Source of the DNA: Mansonella perstans
Lineage: Eukaryota > Nematoda > Chromadorea > Rhabditida > Onchocercidae
DNA: 64,000 bases
Reading direction: 5' to 3'
NCBI GenBank assembly: GCA_037074765.1
Contig: JBAMDO010000015.1
Location: 372,001-436,000 of the forward strand
The notes under the pieces are model-generated. The model saw only the letters and a list, made by a program, of their open reading frames with translations, searched no databases and had not been told where the DNA came from. The position numbers and the translations under genes are program-made. Each line of letters opens with the position of its first letter. Position 1 is the first letter of the stretch. Positions 1 to 11,162 of this stretch are shown piece after piece.

Positions 1-53
1 ATCATAAGAGTTATTGAGCTTTTTTGATCGAATATGCCTAAAAATTTTCATTT

Positions 54-54
<1 letters not shown>

Positions 55-91
<37 letters not shown>
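55..91. repeat. poly(T) tract
   Basis: A run of about 37 T residues, broken by one G, in the intron downstream of the last visible Pax exon. No other feature was seen in 1-201. Confidence 0.9.
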
Positions 92-98
<7 letters not shown>

Positions 99-201
99 AA
101 TCATATGTAAATTAATAAACAATGAAAAAGCTGCACAAAATCACTAAAATTTCGTTTCAAAAACAAAAATTTAAAAAACATTTAAGCAGAATTAGACTCA
201 C

Positions 202-1966
202 CTGTTGATGGAGGATACGGTAGGCGCATTTTCTGCAGAACAGATCTCTTGCTCGATAAGACAAGAGCGCAGTTCACTTGCGCATAGACTGGGGCATCTT
301 GCTTTTAGTGCCACAATATGCTTCTCAACAGCCTGAATTGCCAGCCGTGAACGTGGATTGCCACCGATCTGAGATTATATACAAATTTCAAACTAACTGC
401 GATTATTGTTTCTCTACAGAAAATTGCAGGTGATACCTTGAAATGGAGCATTGTTTCAATGATTAATTGTAATATATTGATAAATCTTTATACAAACTCA
501 ACTGCTCTTCAACACATTGGAAAATTTTTTAACGAAAGAGAAATTGTCTTTTTGATGTCAATGAATATTTCCTGCTTTACTCAAACATCGAAATCATTCA
601 TTAGTAGTAAAAATATCATTATACTTTTAAATCTCGATTGTATCACTTTAAATATTTGAATTATTGTGAGAAATTTGAATTTAACTATCAATTTGACAAG
701 AGACCAAAATTTTGAAAAATGAGAATTCTTCCATCAAACTGTCAAATAGCAATCAGAATTGGACATTTCAACACAAGCACTCATTAACACACATCTGTCT
801 GAACAACAACAGCTCATCCTATTTCTTTCCTTGTTCAGTAATCAAGAAGAAACAATCCCAGAGCAGAGCAACAACTGCTCTAGAAGAATGGCGTATAAAT
901 CTCACGATAGGGGGTACGAAATCTGAATTGTGGTGACCTGGGCCAAATTGATGAATTTTTGATGGAATTTTGACGAAAAAGAGCACTGTGCCATTTTGCA
1001 CCATATGCCTCCCAAATAAACCTTTTTTTGTTTTACTGAAGATATTTAGAAAGATCTACCATTATTTACTGCCTGAAATTTAGATAGTAAAGATTCATGC
1101 AAAATGTACTGTAGCGTATATTGTATAGCCAGCAATATGATTGCGAAAGTTTTAAAAAGAAAACCAACTTGACCAGGTGATACTGAGCCTGTTTCGACAT
1201 ATCGATTCAATATTTTGGATACAGCGCCATGAGACACGCGTAACTGTCGACTAATGTGACAGGGCCTGATATTTTCAAATTAATTGAAAACAATTGAAGT
1301 TTTCATTAGTGTGACATATTTAAAAAGAACGGTTTTAATCCAATCTAAAAAAAAAAAAAAACAGATTCAAATATTCAAATATTTTGTACGGTGCCATAGA
1401 AGTTTGAATTTTTGAAATCCTAACTAGTAAATCTTTAGTTACTGCATCAATTTACTACTCAGAAAAAACTTACTTGACGCCGCTACTGGCCATTTCGATT
1501 ATTTTTATTCGGATATGTTGGGGTAATGGTCGTCCATTAATAAAGACACCACCAAGTTGATTAATACGACCCTTTAAAAATTTTTAAATTTTAATCCATA
1601 AAATTTACGAAGTATGAGAGGATTCTTGAATTAAAAATCAAAACATTAGTTTTTAATGAGTAAATATAACGATCTCATTAAAATTCATTTGACTGAAAAT
1701 TTGCGGCAACTTTAGGATTTTTCTTATTTTCAATGAATTGTATGGTTTCTGAATAACTTTCAAATTTTCCAAATTGCTTTTGAGATATGGAAACAAAATT
1801 TATTTAGAAATAAATAATCATTCATTCTTTAACTTATCATTGTTCTTTTTCGGTGGGAAATGAAATTTTTGCTCACCACAAAAAGAAACCCCAAATAAAC
1901 ATTAAAAAATAATCAAACCTGCCCCATAATATTCGTGAAAGTAATATTTTTATTGCCGTCACTCAT
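202..1966 (-). CDS. pax-3: Pax3/7-class paired-domain transcription factor, 5' part (partial)
   Basis: Four exons are visible: 1919-1966, 1474-1571, 1169-1265 and 202-368 (410 nt, about 136 residues). The gene continues past the left edge. The protein starts [16 protein letters not shown] and goes straight into a paired domain: [20 protein letters not shown], then [17 protein letters not shown], then [12 protein letters not shown], ending at VSSINR. The [19 protein letters not shown] opening and the IxEMA segment are typical of Pax3/7 rather than Pax1/9, Pax2/5/8 or Pax6. Pax proteins bind DNA through this domain and pattern neurons and epidermis. The usually conserved Cys in QLRVSHGC is Ala here, and the second (RED) half is divergent. 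The start follows a 3' splice site (TTTTGCAG at about 2003) by some 35 nt, consistent with SL trans-splicing. Whether a homeodomain follows cannot be seen. All donors and acceptors are GT-AG. Confidence 0.88.
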
Positions 1967-4900
1967 AATCCTCTTTGAACAAATAGTGAAAAAGGCTTTG
2001 TCTGCAAAATTAAAATTAATTCATTAAAAAATTAAACAAGCTTCGAAGAGCAGTAATTTTACTATACTGACTTTCAGTCAACATGTTAAACTGCTGACCT
2101 CACAGAAGAATCAAGAGAGAATTTGATAAGTAGACGAAGAAAAGTAATCGAATTGGTAAGATAAAAATTATATTTATTTGCTCATATTGGTCAAGGATTT
2201 TTGATGGGATGAAAAACTTGTGCTGAAATGAAATTGAATGTGTGAAATCGCCAACTGAGGTCAGAGGTAAATGAGAGAAATAGGATGAATCTGACGCCTA
2301 TTTATTTTGGAAAGTAGCAGCAACAGCTTATCGAGACTAAACCAAACAATAATGCAAATCAATCAATGAAGTCTAAAACATGTATTAAGACTCATCTGAA
2401 AGAAAAAATTCTTACAAGTGGTGGCGACATCATTCATCAGAGATGAATAATGCGATCGTAACAACGAGTAGAATACATAAAATGAGAAACATTGAAGTAA
2501 AGTGTTTTCAATAGGAAGATTCAATAAAAGTAAGAAGCAGTGCGAAATAATATCACTACTCAAAAAGGCCAAGCTAGGCTCGCTTTTTTACAGATATCAT
2601 GGTCCATAAGTTACCTTAACTGACACTCTCAGTGTTAGTGATGTGGTATAAACATTTGCGTGAAGTGCTGTGACGAAATGAATAGTAAGCAAGTTGTTCC
2701 GCTTATCAGCACATCGAAACGATCGTTAATTGGTTTACAGAAGTTGCCCCTCCCTTCGTCACGCCCTCAATGTAACAGCCTTTATGAAATTACCGTTTCC
2801 GATCATTTATACTACCGACAATACTGCCATCGTCATCAATATCATCATTATCAGCATTGTAATCGTCATCATCACCATCCAACCAATATCTTCACCAGCA
2901 CCAAAACCAGTGGAACAACATAACAATAACAACAATGATAACAATGACAAAACAAGAACAGCGAGAACAGCAATAATAACAACATCAATAATAACGACTA
3001 CAACAACGACAACAATAACAACAACAACAATAACAACAACAACGACAGCAACAACGACAACAACAATTCTTCTATTCTTTCCCAACTGCAATGAACACGT
3101 AAGGAACTTCTACACAGGATTGTTTTTCCATTCAGCATTGTCTTTTAGGTAATTCAAGTAATAAATACATTTGTTGAAAGTTTGGATTTTATTAAGGACT
3201 TTTTCAATCTTTTCACATCGATTTTTTTACTTTTAACTTTTGATCAATATGAAACTTCACGTTGGATTATTTTAATCATATAAAAGTAATGGCTGTTGTT
3301 TTATCGTAATTTTGCGTCAACATTTTTTGCAAAATTCGTTAGGTCAGAATTTTTTTACATCCAATCAGTTAAAGCAATAGCTGTTGCATTACAGAGGTTT
3401 CATACATCAAGAAGACCTCATGTGATAGTTACAGGAAAAGTGTTTATCAAGTTTGGGTTTTCAAATTTTTTATATTACAACTGAAGATTTCAAAAAATGA
3501 GATGATAGTGGTTGTCGGATTGCTGTTTAGTTAATTTAAAAGTGTTTGAAGATATTATTCTAAATGAATGAAATTGAAAATTTTGCATAACAGATGAAAT
3601 TAGGTTATTATGATCTTTTTTCTCCAAATTTGCGTGATCCATTTTCAGAACAATAAAATGATATCAAACATCAATCAAAAAATTTGTGCTTATGCAATGT
3701 AAACAAATATCCGGTGCCCGTGCATCACATTCATTCTACTTGTCCTCTTTTAAATTCGTTTTTTTCGACGAAAAATTAAATTAGAATTCAGAATCACATT
3801 GATTAAAAGCCATGAAGCGATTCATCGTGAAAAATTTGATTGAATGCTCACAATTTTGCATACATATTACAAAATTGTTCAACTTCCGCTCGAATCTAAA
3901 TTTTATTGTTGACAAACCTGTAAGGTGTGGTGAATCAGCAAACGGTGTCATCAAGTAATTCTATTATCTGTCCGAAAAATCTCATTTATGATGCTCAGTG
4001 TTAAAAAATGTCGACATATTAAGAAATTGATTTTTCTGAATGTTTCAAGCTAATCTTGCTTTCTTATTCTTAAGGGTAGCGAAGACATTCACTTATTCTG
4101 AATTATTAATTGATAAATTAAACAAATATCTAAATACGAGCAATTTAGCACCAAAAATAAAATTTGCCAACTTTACAAGGCCTTGAAAATATTATTCGAT
4201 CATTGATCTAATGTTTTAGCAATCTCATATGCTGCCTTTCAAATTTCGAATCATAAAATGTTTGTTTTCATTAAAAGTTCATCGTTTCTAGTCAATTCAT
4301 GCCAAATAAAAGTTCTGTTAAATGATAAAAAACAGATTTTAAATCCATTAAAAACGAATGATTTATTCTATTTCAGAATTTTATACCATACTGCTCATAT
4401 AAAGCAAAAAAACGAGTATATGTTCTATTAAGTTCATAGGGATGATATCGCGATAGATTCATCAAATCAGAGATTCGATCTTTCTTTCCGCCAAAGTAGT
4501 GTTTCACTGAGGTGATCAAAAGATTAGAGTGAATGAATTAGGGCCTTCATGGCAGTATATCATTTCAAGGTGCTATATAACATAATAATTAAAGATGTGC
4601 TAAATTCCGGTGTTTGTGAAAGAATGATTTATTACTTTTACCTTTCTTATTCAAGTATACTATATTGTCGCGATCTATCTGTCGTTATCTTCCGTCGTTA
4701 CTTTGATAGAGCCACAAGCCGCAAATCCGATTCCTGCCACTCAAAGTTGCATTTTTTACTTCTTTTTCCACTTCGATAGAAAAGGAGATATATGTTTTTG
4801 GGAAGGGATCAAAAGATCGAATTACAAGATCGAAATCTTTTTTCAATTCTTAGAATCCTATCATTGATGCATATATTTTTCTCGTAAAGAAAGAACATTT

Positions 4901-6730
4901 AAATGTATTATCAGTTTTATTTTCCATCATTCTAAAAAACGAACAATAAGAATGAAATAATTTGTGATATACTTTGAGTATATGTTTCTTAATTTCCGTA
5001 AAATTCATCGTCTAAAATAATCAAAATTAATCACTTCAATTATAGCAAAAAACATTCGCGAATAAGATTTGAGATTGCCAAGACAAGAAAGATAAGCTGC
5101 TGAAGTCATGAGAAACAAAAAGCCAAAAATATCGTCAATCCTTTTCAAAACGAAATTATATTTTGTAAGTTATTGTAATATGTTTCATTAAATAAATATG
5201 TGCAGAATCTATCAATGATTTTACGGGGATAGATTAGCTTTTATGATTTCTTGCTCTTGCATCTTTTTATTTTTGTTGCTCCTTTTAAATTTCCTTCCAG
5301 TAGCCTTCTTGAAGTAAGAAGCGCCAATTCTTGTTTGTCAATTGAAAAAAAAAAATCAAAGAATCTGCAGCAACCAGAATGTCGATCATTTTTTTGATCT
5401 TACTTTAGTTGTAAAGATGAGACAAGTTTCATACACTGAGAAAATATAACATAGACTCTCTTAATAATGTTATATAAGCTATTAAGCAGCAATACAATAT
5501 TTTGGTTAATGATTATTTATTTTCTAAGCTAATCGTTACTTTGCTATTCCTTGACGAAGAAATTACTTAACATATCATTTGATGGAGTCAACAATTTCCA
5601 ATCTCTTCATTGTTTATAATTTCTCATATAGTCATTTTATCCTGAAAATGCAGTGTTATAACCCTACAATAGTGCATTACTTGTCTTCTATCTTATTTAT
5701 GATTTAAATTCCAGGCCTATCAAATTTAAAATTTCTGAAGCAAATTAATGTACAAACCGAGCAACGATGATTTAATTTTAAATAAGAAAAGATCAAAGTC
5801 AAATCATCAAATCTATATACAAATCTTTACATTTTCCATAAACTACATGATTCAAGCCGCATTTATTTATAATCAAAATAACAGGCGACATGCATCAAAA
5901 AATTGTCGATAGTCAATTTTGCTTCTTATGCTTTTTTCCCATACAAATAAAGAAGATAAAGAAGTTGACACGTTCTGGCTACTCAGCTTCCTGAGGCTAA
6001 TATCCATTCATGCCACTAATAGCCTATCTTTCGGACGTAAATATATCTCTGCAGTTAGCAGGCCATCTAGTAAGGACAAACAAACTTGTTGATCAAGCAG
6101 CAAAGATTGCACAACAGATTTGATTGTTCATACTTTACTGCATATAATACTAAAGAAAACCACAAGCACATCTCTACAGAAGACCAACCAAACAGCGCAT
6201 TGAATTGCGGTCATATCTAAGTCAACAAATCCATTTCCAAATTTCACTTTACTCTGTAAAATACTGATATTATAATGGTTAACGATCAAGAAAATAATTT
6301 TATGCTTATTACAAAATGAATTTCAAAAATAAGTGGAAGAAAAGAACGTAAGATATGAGCAAACATCAACCAAAATCGAAAGGAATTACAACTTTCAAAC
6401 AACACACGACAATCACAGATAAAGTAATTAATATATTCCAAAGTTTCTAACAAGATTTGATGATCGCAAAAAAGAAAGGCTAAGAAACTTGATCCAGAAT
6501 TATTTTGTCAACAGAATTTATATATTTTTGTCACTAGAATTTATTTGTTACGAAGAATATTCTTTTCGGTGATCATTTCCAAATCATATTACTTAAAGTA
6601 AGATTTCAAAATTCTAATTTTTCTTTGGTTTTCACTAATCTAGACAGAAAAACACTATTTATAAGTAATTCAAAGATTTGATACTGATTCAAATCAATTT
6701 AGACAAAACAAAAATTTATGAAAGCGACAA
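1967..6730. other. intergenic region upstream of pax-3 and downstream of TMEM9
   Basis: No gene can be supported here. Contents: the divergent upstream region of pax-3 (1967-2700), a trinucleotide-repeat block (2808-3067), then AT-rich sequence with only short scattered open frames. Around 5930-6240 the plus strand reads, with interruptions, like the end of a retroelement RNase H: a frame containing GHLVRTNKLVDQAAKIAQQI, followed by KQRIELRSYL after stops. This is weak and could be chance. The open frames at 2363-2572 (-), 3296-3484 (+) and 4549-4779 (+) show no domain, codon bias or splice context. Confidence 0.5.
2808..3067. repeat. imperfect trinucleotide repeat block (ATC then AAC/AAT/GAC)
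   Basis: The first part (about 2820-2890) is rich in ATC/CAT triplets. The second (about 2920-3067) is an imperfect run of AAC, AAT and GAC triplets. Because the period is three, long low-complexity open frames appear on both strands (poly-Thr on plus, poly-Val/Ile on minus). These are by-products of the repeat, not genes. Confidence 0.9.
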
Positions 6731-8426
6731 CTAATTAAGCATCGTATGATCCGTGAAAATATTTCTTCGTTGTTCCTCAACTTTTCGCATCCAGCGATTT
6801 TGTTCGGCTTCAACTCGCCCCAAAACGTTATCCGCAACTAAATTCCAGTGATAATTTTCAAGGACGAAAAAAACTGTCCTTATTGAAACAAGTTTCAATA
6901 ATATAAAACTATCCACTCTCTGAACTTACAATATTTTATTTTTAAAATGCACTCTAAATCCTACAACAAAATAACAAAACGTGCAGTTACTGATGCAACG
7001 ACCAACAAAATTTTGAAGAAACTTACTGTTCCGAGATCGCATAGTAACTGAAGGTGAAATATCTGAAAATCGCTCACTCACTGGTGTTGTACGGGCAAAA
7101 ATATTGTCTTCCATCTGCAATGAAAGATTTTCTCTAAGAAATAAAAGAAAATATTTACTAGAAATTTGGAATTTGTAACAAATTTGATGAATCATCTTTC
7201 GTGATAAGTTCTTAATAGAAAATTTATTAAGAATTCCGAAACCAATCATAGATTGGTTACCTCATCGTTTTGCTGTCTATATGGCACCGAATGCCGCTGC
7301 TTACGCAACATGGGATCCAAACAGATCAGAAAAAGCATGTATGTAACCAAAGCGAAGACCACGCAAATAACAAATATTACAACAACCTGAAAAAGAAATT
7401 CTCACAAGTGGGTAAGAACTGTACAGTTGAACGCATAAATAGTTGTAGTATAGTTGTAGTACAGTACAGTTGAAAGCATAAATAATTATAAATCTTGATT
7501 TAGACTGATAAACAAATAAAAAATAGAAGAAGTTGATCTGTTTTAACCTCATAGAAATGGAAGATTGAAACGTACTTTTAACAAAACTGTATTTCTCGAT
7601 TCATGTTTGCAATCACAGTTCGCTAAAAATGCATCTAAATGTGCAGCATCCACTATCTCTAAAACGTTCGGTTTAACCACTGTTTGTGGTTTGCTGCAAA
7701 AATTAAAATGAGACTTAAAATGAATTTATATCAAATCATTTCTTGAATTGCCAATTCAATTATTAGTAGAAATTTGCAAGATCAGTTGGAAAAAATTGCT
7801 TCAAAATATTGTTTCGCCAGTATTTACTCACGTTAAGCACTGAAGAAAAACATTTCTGAAGAAATTTTCGCAAAAAAAAAATGTCTTACATATTTCAGCA
7901 TTAACAAACTAGAAGTTAGGAAAAAAATTCTGATAGAATTTCGCATGAAATGTTCTATACCATGTAAGAGCGTTAATATTTGATTTTGTATAATATCTTC
8001 TCTCCTCATTTACTGTACTATTTTGTGATGCAAAATATTTGGTAGATGGACAAACACAACGGCATCGAGCATCTTCGAAATTTCCCTAAAATTACCAATT
8101 AAGTTACATCCTATTAACAATGCTACAAAAATTCTTCATTTAATTCCTACACGACCATTGTAGCAATCCATTTTATATGTTAACTTCCTGAATGATAAAT
8201 TTAATCTCTACAAAAATTCATTTCAGACATTAGCTTTTTACTGCAATAATGAAATATGACCTCTATAAAAGATGAAATCTTAGTCGCAATTTATTTCGCT
8301 TTGTCATTCACAGTTTTTTTGAAATATTCCAAAAATTTTCTTTGCAAATGAAATTTCAAAACGTACATGAACACGAAGAAAACAAATGGAGAAGAGTAGA
8401 AGCGATAGTAACGATAAGGATAACAT
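6731..8426 (-). CDS. TMEM9: TMEM9-family endosomal/lysosomal membrane glycoprotein
   Basis: Six exons: 8367-8426, 7961-8085, 7576-7693, 7261-7386, 7027-7114, 6731-6837, giving 207 aa (human TMEM9 is about 183). The first exon is exactly a 20-residue signal peptide (MLSLSLLSLLLFSICFLRVH). A Cys-rich lumenal part follows, with RCRCVCP at 27-33 and FLANCDCKHESRN near 90. One membrane segment lies at about 102-124 (VVVIFVICVVFALVTYMLFL), then a cytosolic tail ends in VEAEQNRWMRKVEEQRRNIF, the diagnostic C-terminus of the family. TMEM9 proteins act in late endosomes and lysosomes and are linked to v-ATPase and CLC transporters. The exon 2 to exon 3 join is in phase directly. Two possible microexons between them (7890-7908 and 7832-7839) would also keep the frame, so the lumenal loop may be 9 residues longer. 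Confidence 0.9.
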
Positions 8427-8596
8427 GAACTATTTTCCACTTCACATGCACTTCATCAAATCTGAAGATTTAAAACGAAAACTCTTGAATTTAGCAAAAA
8501 TTAATTGTAAATGAAATCAACAAATTAATCAGTTCATCATGGAAAACATAGATCAAGTAGCACCTGTAAAAATATACAAAAAAACTTTTTTTGTAT

Positions 8597-8640
8597 ATTA
8601 ATTTCTGGAATATCTAGTATTAATTTCTAGAATATCTAGT
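8597..8640. repeat. 22-bp tandem duplication
   Basis: Two copies, 8597-8618 and 8619-8640, differing at one position (G/A), followed by a partial third copy. Confidence 0.85.
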
Positions 8641-8919
8641 ATTTCTAGATCCGGATATGTAGAAATCTGATATAGAAGGATGAATAGACATTGCTGGCGA
8701 GCTCAGTAGTGTCTTGATTACCAAATGATTCTGAGAAGGGTCAACCCAAGATAGAGATTCTGATCTTGTGATAGAGATTCCGATCTCTAACTCAAGATTA
8801 GAATCTCTATCGTCCGTGAGGAATCCAATCCCACAGCCAAATCCTTCTCGTTCACGTGTAAAAATCCAAGATAGCGTATAAAGAACCAGAAAATTGGAAC
8901 CATTCATTGTAGCATACAT
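8620..8919 (-). CDS. doubtful 99-aa open frame
   Basis: A single uninterrupted frame beginning MYATMNGSNFLVLYTLSWIF, which looks like a signal or membrane segment. The rest is Ser-rich and partly encoded by the inverted repeat (8750-8811) and the tandem duplication (8597-8640). No family recognised and no splice or poly(A) context. The repeats and patch composition make a chance frame at least as likely as a gene. Confidence 0.2.
   Translation of the reverse strand: MYATMNGSNFLVLYTLSWIFTREREGFGCGIGFLTDDRDSNLELEIGISITRSESLSWVDPSQNHLVIKTLLSSPAMSIHPSISDFYISGSRNTRYSRN
8750..8811. repeat. nested inverted repeat (potential cruciform)
   Basis: The outer arms 8750-8768 and 8793-8811 are reverse complements over 19 bp with one mismatch. 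Inside the loop is a second hairpin with 7-bp arms, TAGAGAT (8772-8778) and ATCTCTA (8783-8789). It lies within a locally less AT-rich patch. It could be the remnant of a small inverted-repeat element or a structured RNA; no terminal repeats or target duplication were recognised. Confidence 0.75.
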
Positions 8920-10195
8920 TGTTCATGGTGGTAATATGTACGGGTTATGTCTCTCTTGTTGTGTTTTGTTGATTTTTATGAATTTACAAATTTCTTTTAA
9001 ATCTTATAAAGACTTATTATAAACATCCGAAAAAAGTTATAAGAACTTTCAATATGGAAAAAAGTTCATAAAAACAACTGCTCAACATTTTTTGAACTTT
9101 AAAAAAGAAAATATGTATGAGATAATAGTTATTTTTGTATATTCAAGCTACGAGATGGTTGCCTCATTTCTAACTGTCCATAATCTAACATTTAATGCTT
9201 CTTCAGGGAGTCCAGCGGTAATTCAATTTTATTTCACAGGAATTTACTGTTAAAATTATGACATGTTTCGTTTTATTTTTTCATATACCCTCAAAATATC
9301 TTTTGACAAGATGTTATTCGACTTGTGTCTCTAATGAATCCCAAGGATAGATTATGTTTAATTTGAATGCATGCACGTCACAAAGTACCACAATATAAGT
9401 GCCAAAATGACTGAAATAAATTGCAATATTCTTAGCTATATTGAATAAGACTAAAATAAAGTTGTGCAACACTTAAAAATATGCATGCATTTTAAGGTTC
9501 ATATTGTTTTACCATCAAATTTATTAATGTTTCTCAACAAAAGTAATATCATATCACCATTCGATGATATAAGGCAACTTCAGGATTTTTTTACTGTATG
9601 TCTTAAAATATTTTAAATTTATCTTAAATTATTTTTGAAAGGTTTTTTTTTTTTAGCGTATGTCTTAAACTATTTTAAAAGCAAACTATTATAAGCAAAA
9701 GTATTAGACGAAACAAAATGCATTTATTTTTGTTGTCAACTGTGTTTAAATTACAATAAAAACTATTCGAACCATTGTAAGGCTGTCGTTAAATTCTTGA
9801 AAAATATTATTCAAAAATTGGACTTCTGGATACTCACATAGCTTCTGTAATTTAGTTTTGATAAAAATCTCTCGAAATTCTATCTGATATTTGCAAGTTT
9901 GAGATTGTAAGCAGAAATTTTCCACAATCAGTACTGAGAAACACAGCGGGCAGTAATTTGATGCTACAACAGGAATGGAAGGTTTTAGTATCTATGAAAT
10001 CAATGGTATGTTCCCGCATATATTCGGAAATTTTCATTTGCATATGACAAACGTTGCCATATTTTAAAAAAGTGCTTTAGGAGCGAAGTGAAAGTAATTT
10101 TTTCTGAACACTTTTTTGCTGTTTAACTGCTAATTTCTTCTCGCTATTATTTTCTTGATCTGAAAAAAAGACAATAAGCATCAAAACTTTCTTAG

Positions 10196-10700
10196 ATGGT
10201 TTATGGACTATCATTATTCAATACAATTCTCATTATACTATTTATTGCCATATGCACTGCACTCTTCATCGGAAGTGTTTTTCGATTTTTTTCCCTACAA
10301 GGTGCTGCAGCTATTAGAACGAAGAAACGCAAACAAATATATCAGGTCAGAGAGAACGCTAATTTAATTAGTTAATGACCGATTGTTAGACAATTAATTA
10401 AATAATCAGTTAGCCGTGAAACTAAGAAATATACTACAATTTTCATATCGATAATTTAATCAAGTTGAAAGTAGAGGTTCCATAGTTCTTTCCTGGTGAT
10501 TGTTTCTTTGATTTCTATTCATAGTCAAAATAAAATTATTTAAAACAAATAATAATTCCTAACTGCAGTGCTATGTAGATAGCATCAGAGTATTACGATT
10601 GTTACAAGCAGGAAGTATTGGACGCAGTGGACAAGCTTCACGCCAGAAGTATTTAGAGGTTGATTGGAATTTTCCTCAAGATTGCTTGCTCATCGGTTAG
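10196..10700 (+). CDS. small single-pass membrane protein, unrecognised (93 aa, two exons)
   Basis: Exon 1 is 10196-10345 (50 codons, ending CAG before GTCAGAG); exon 2 is 10569-10700 (after CTGCAG, ending TAG). The protein starts MVYGLSLFNTILIILFIAIC, with a membrane segment at about residues 5-31, then a basic stretch RTKKRKQIYQ and a hydrophilic tail ending NFPQDCLLIG. The ATG comes directly after TTTCTTAG, a good 3' splice site, which suggests SL trans-splicing onto the start codon. It could instead be an internal exon of a larger gene, but no in-phase upstream exon was found. No domain or known family was recognised, so function is unknown. It converges on the gene at 10989-11162 and shares a palindromic poly(A) element with it. 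Confidence 0.55.
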
Positions 10701-10969
10701 AACCGTTCCAGTTCTGCTCGATCCTCCTTATTTTCTTATAACAGTCTAAAATACAACATTGCTTAAACAACAGTTAGATACTAGGACATGTCAAAACTTT
10801 TTTTCAGAATGCGCGAAATTTATTTAGCTTTTTCGGAATACATAAAAAAACCACTTTACCAGATGATATGTTCATAATAAACGTAATTGAAACGGAGCAA
10901 TGAAGAAGGAACACAACAACCTGACAAACGGATAAAGCTGTTGTTGCATTTTAATATTCGATAGTAAAA

Positions 10970-11002
10970 AAAGTAACAAATAAACGCTTTATTTGTTACT
11001 TT
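10970..11002. terminator. palindromic bidirectional poly(A) element
   Basis: Perfect inverted repeat: the 15-bp arm 10970-10984 (AAAGTAACAAATAAA) and its reverse complement 10988-11002, with a 3-nt loop. Each strand therefore carries AATAAA at the loop side (plus 10979-10984, minus 10993-10988). On the minus strand the signal overlaps the stop codon of the 57-aa gene. Nothing else was seen in 10701-10969. Confidence 0.7.
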
Positions 11003-11162
11003 CTCTAACTACCACTTGAAGCAGTGCTGAAGATTGCAGAACAGCTGAAGCGGTGATTTCATTCATTTGCAAATTATTCTTGCGACGAGTGTCGTAAGCA
11101 ATATATAGAAGTTCTAGCCATAGAATGGTAGTTAACATTACACCGGCTAAAAGTTTACACAT
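10989..11162 (-). CDS. tiny single-pass membrane protein, unrecognised (57 aa)
   Basis: Single open exon of 58 codons, starting MCKLLAGVMLTTILWLELLY and ending QVVVRESNK. One hydrophobic segment covers about residues 4-23, followed by a positively charged flank (DTRRKNN) and a polar tail. The ATG lies 4 nt after TGTTACAG, a 3' splice site, so it is either an SL trans-spliced mRNA or the last exon of a longer minus-strand gene. No upstream exon could be recognised. The TAA stop is embedded in the 15-bp palindrome that carries AATAAA. No family was recognised. Confidence 0.45.
   Translation of the reverse strand: MCKLLAGVMLTTILWLELLYIAYDTRRKNNLQMNEITASAVLQSSALLQVVVRESNK

Larger units (their letters stand above)
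8427..10195. other. intergenic region with inverted and tandem repeats
   Basis: No supported gene. It holds a 22-bp tandem duplication (8597-8640), a nested inverted repeat (8750-8811), an overlapping 99-codon open frame on the minus strand (8620-8919) of uncertain reality, and AT-rich sequence with T-rich direct repeats near 9590-9680. The frame at 9852-10043 (-) has no supporting feature. Confidence 0.5.

Noticed and set aside
2807..3152. Long Val/Ile-rich (-) and Thr-rich (+) open frames
   Set aside because: Both are read through a trinucleotide repeat whose phase avoids stops. Composition is extreme and there is no gene context.
7832..7908. Two microexons (19 and 8 nt) in the TMEM9 gene
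   Set aside because: They keep the frame and have splice-like borders, but the flanking exons already join in phase without them. Left out of the model, noted as an alternative.
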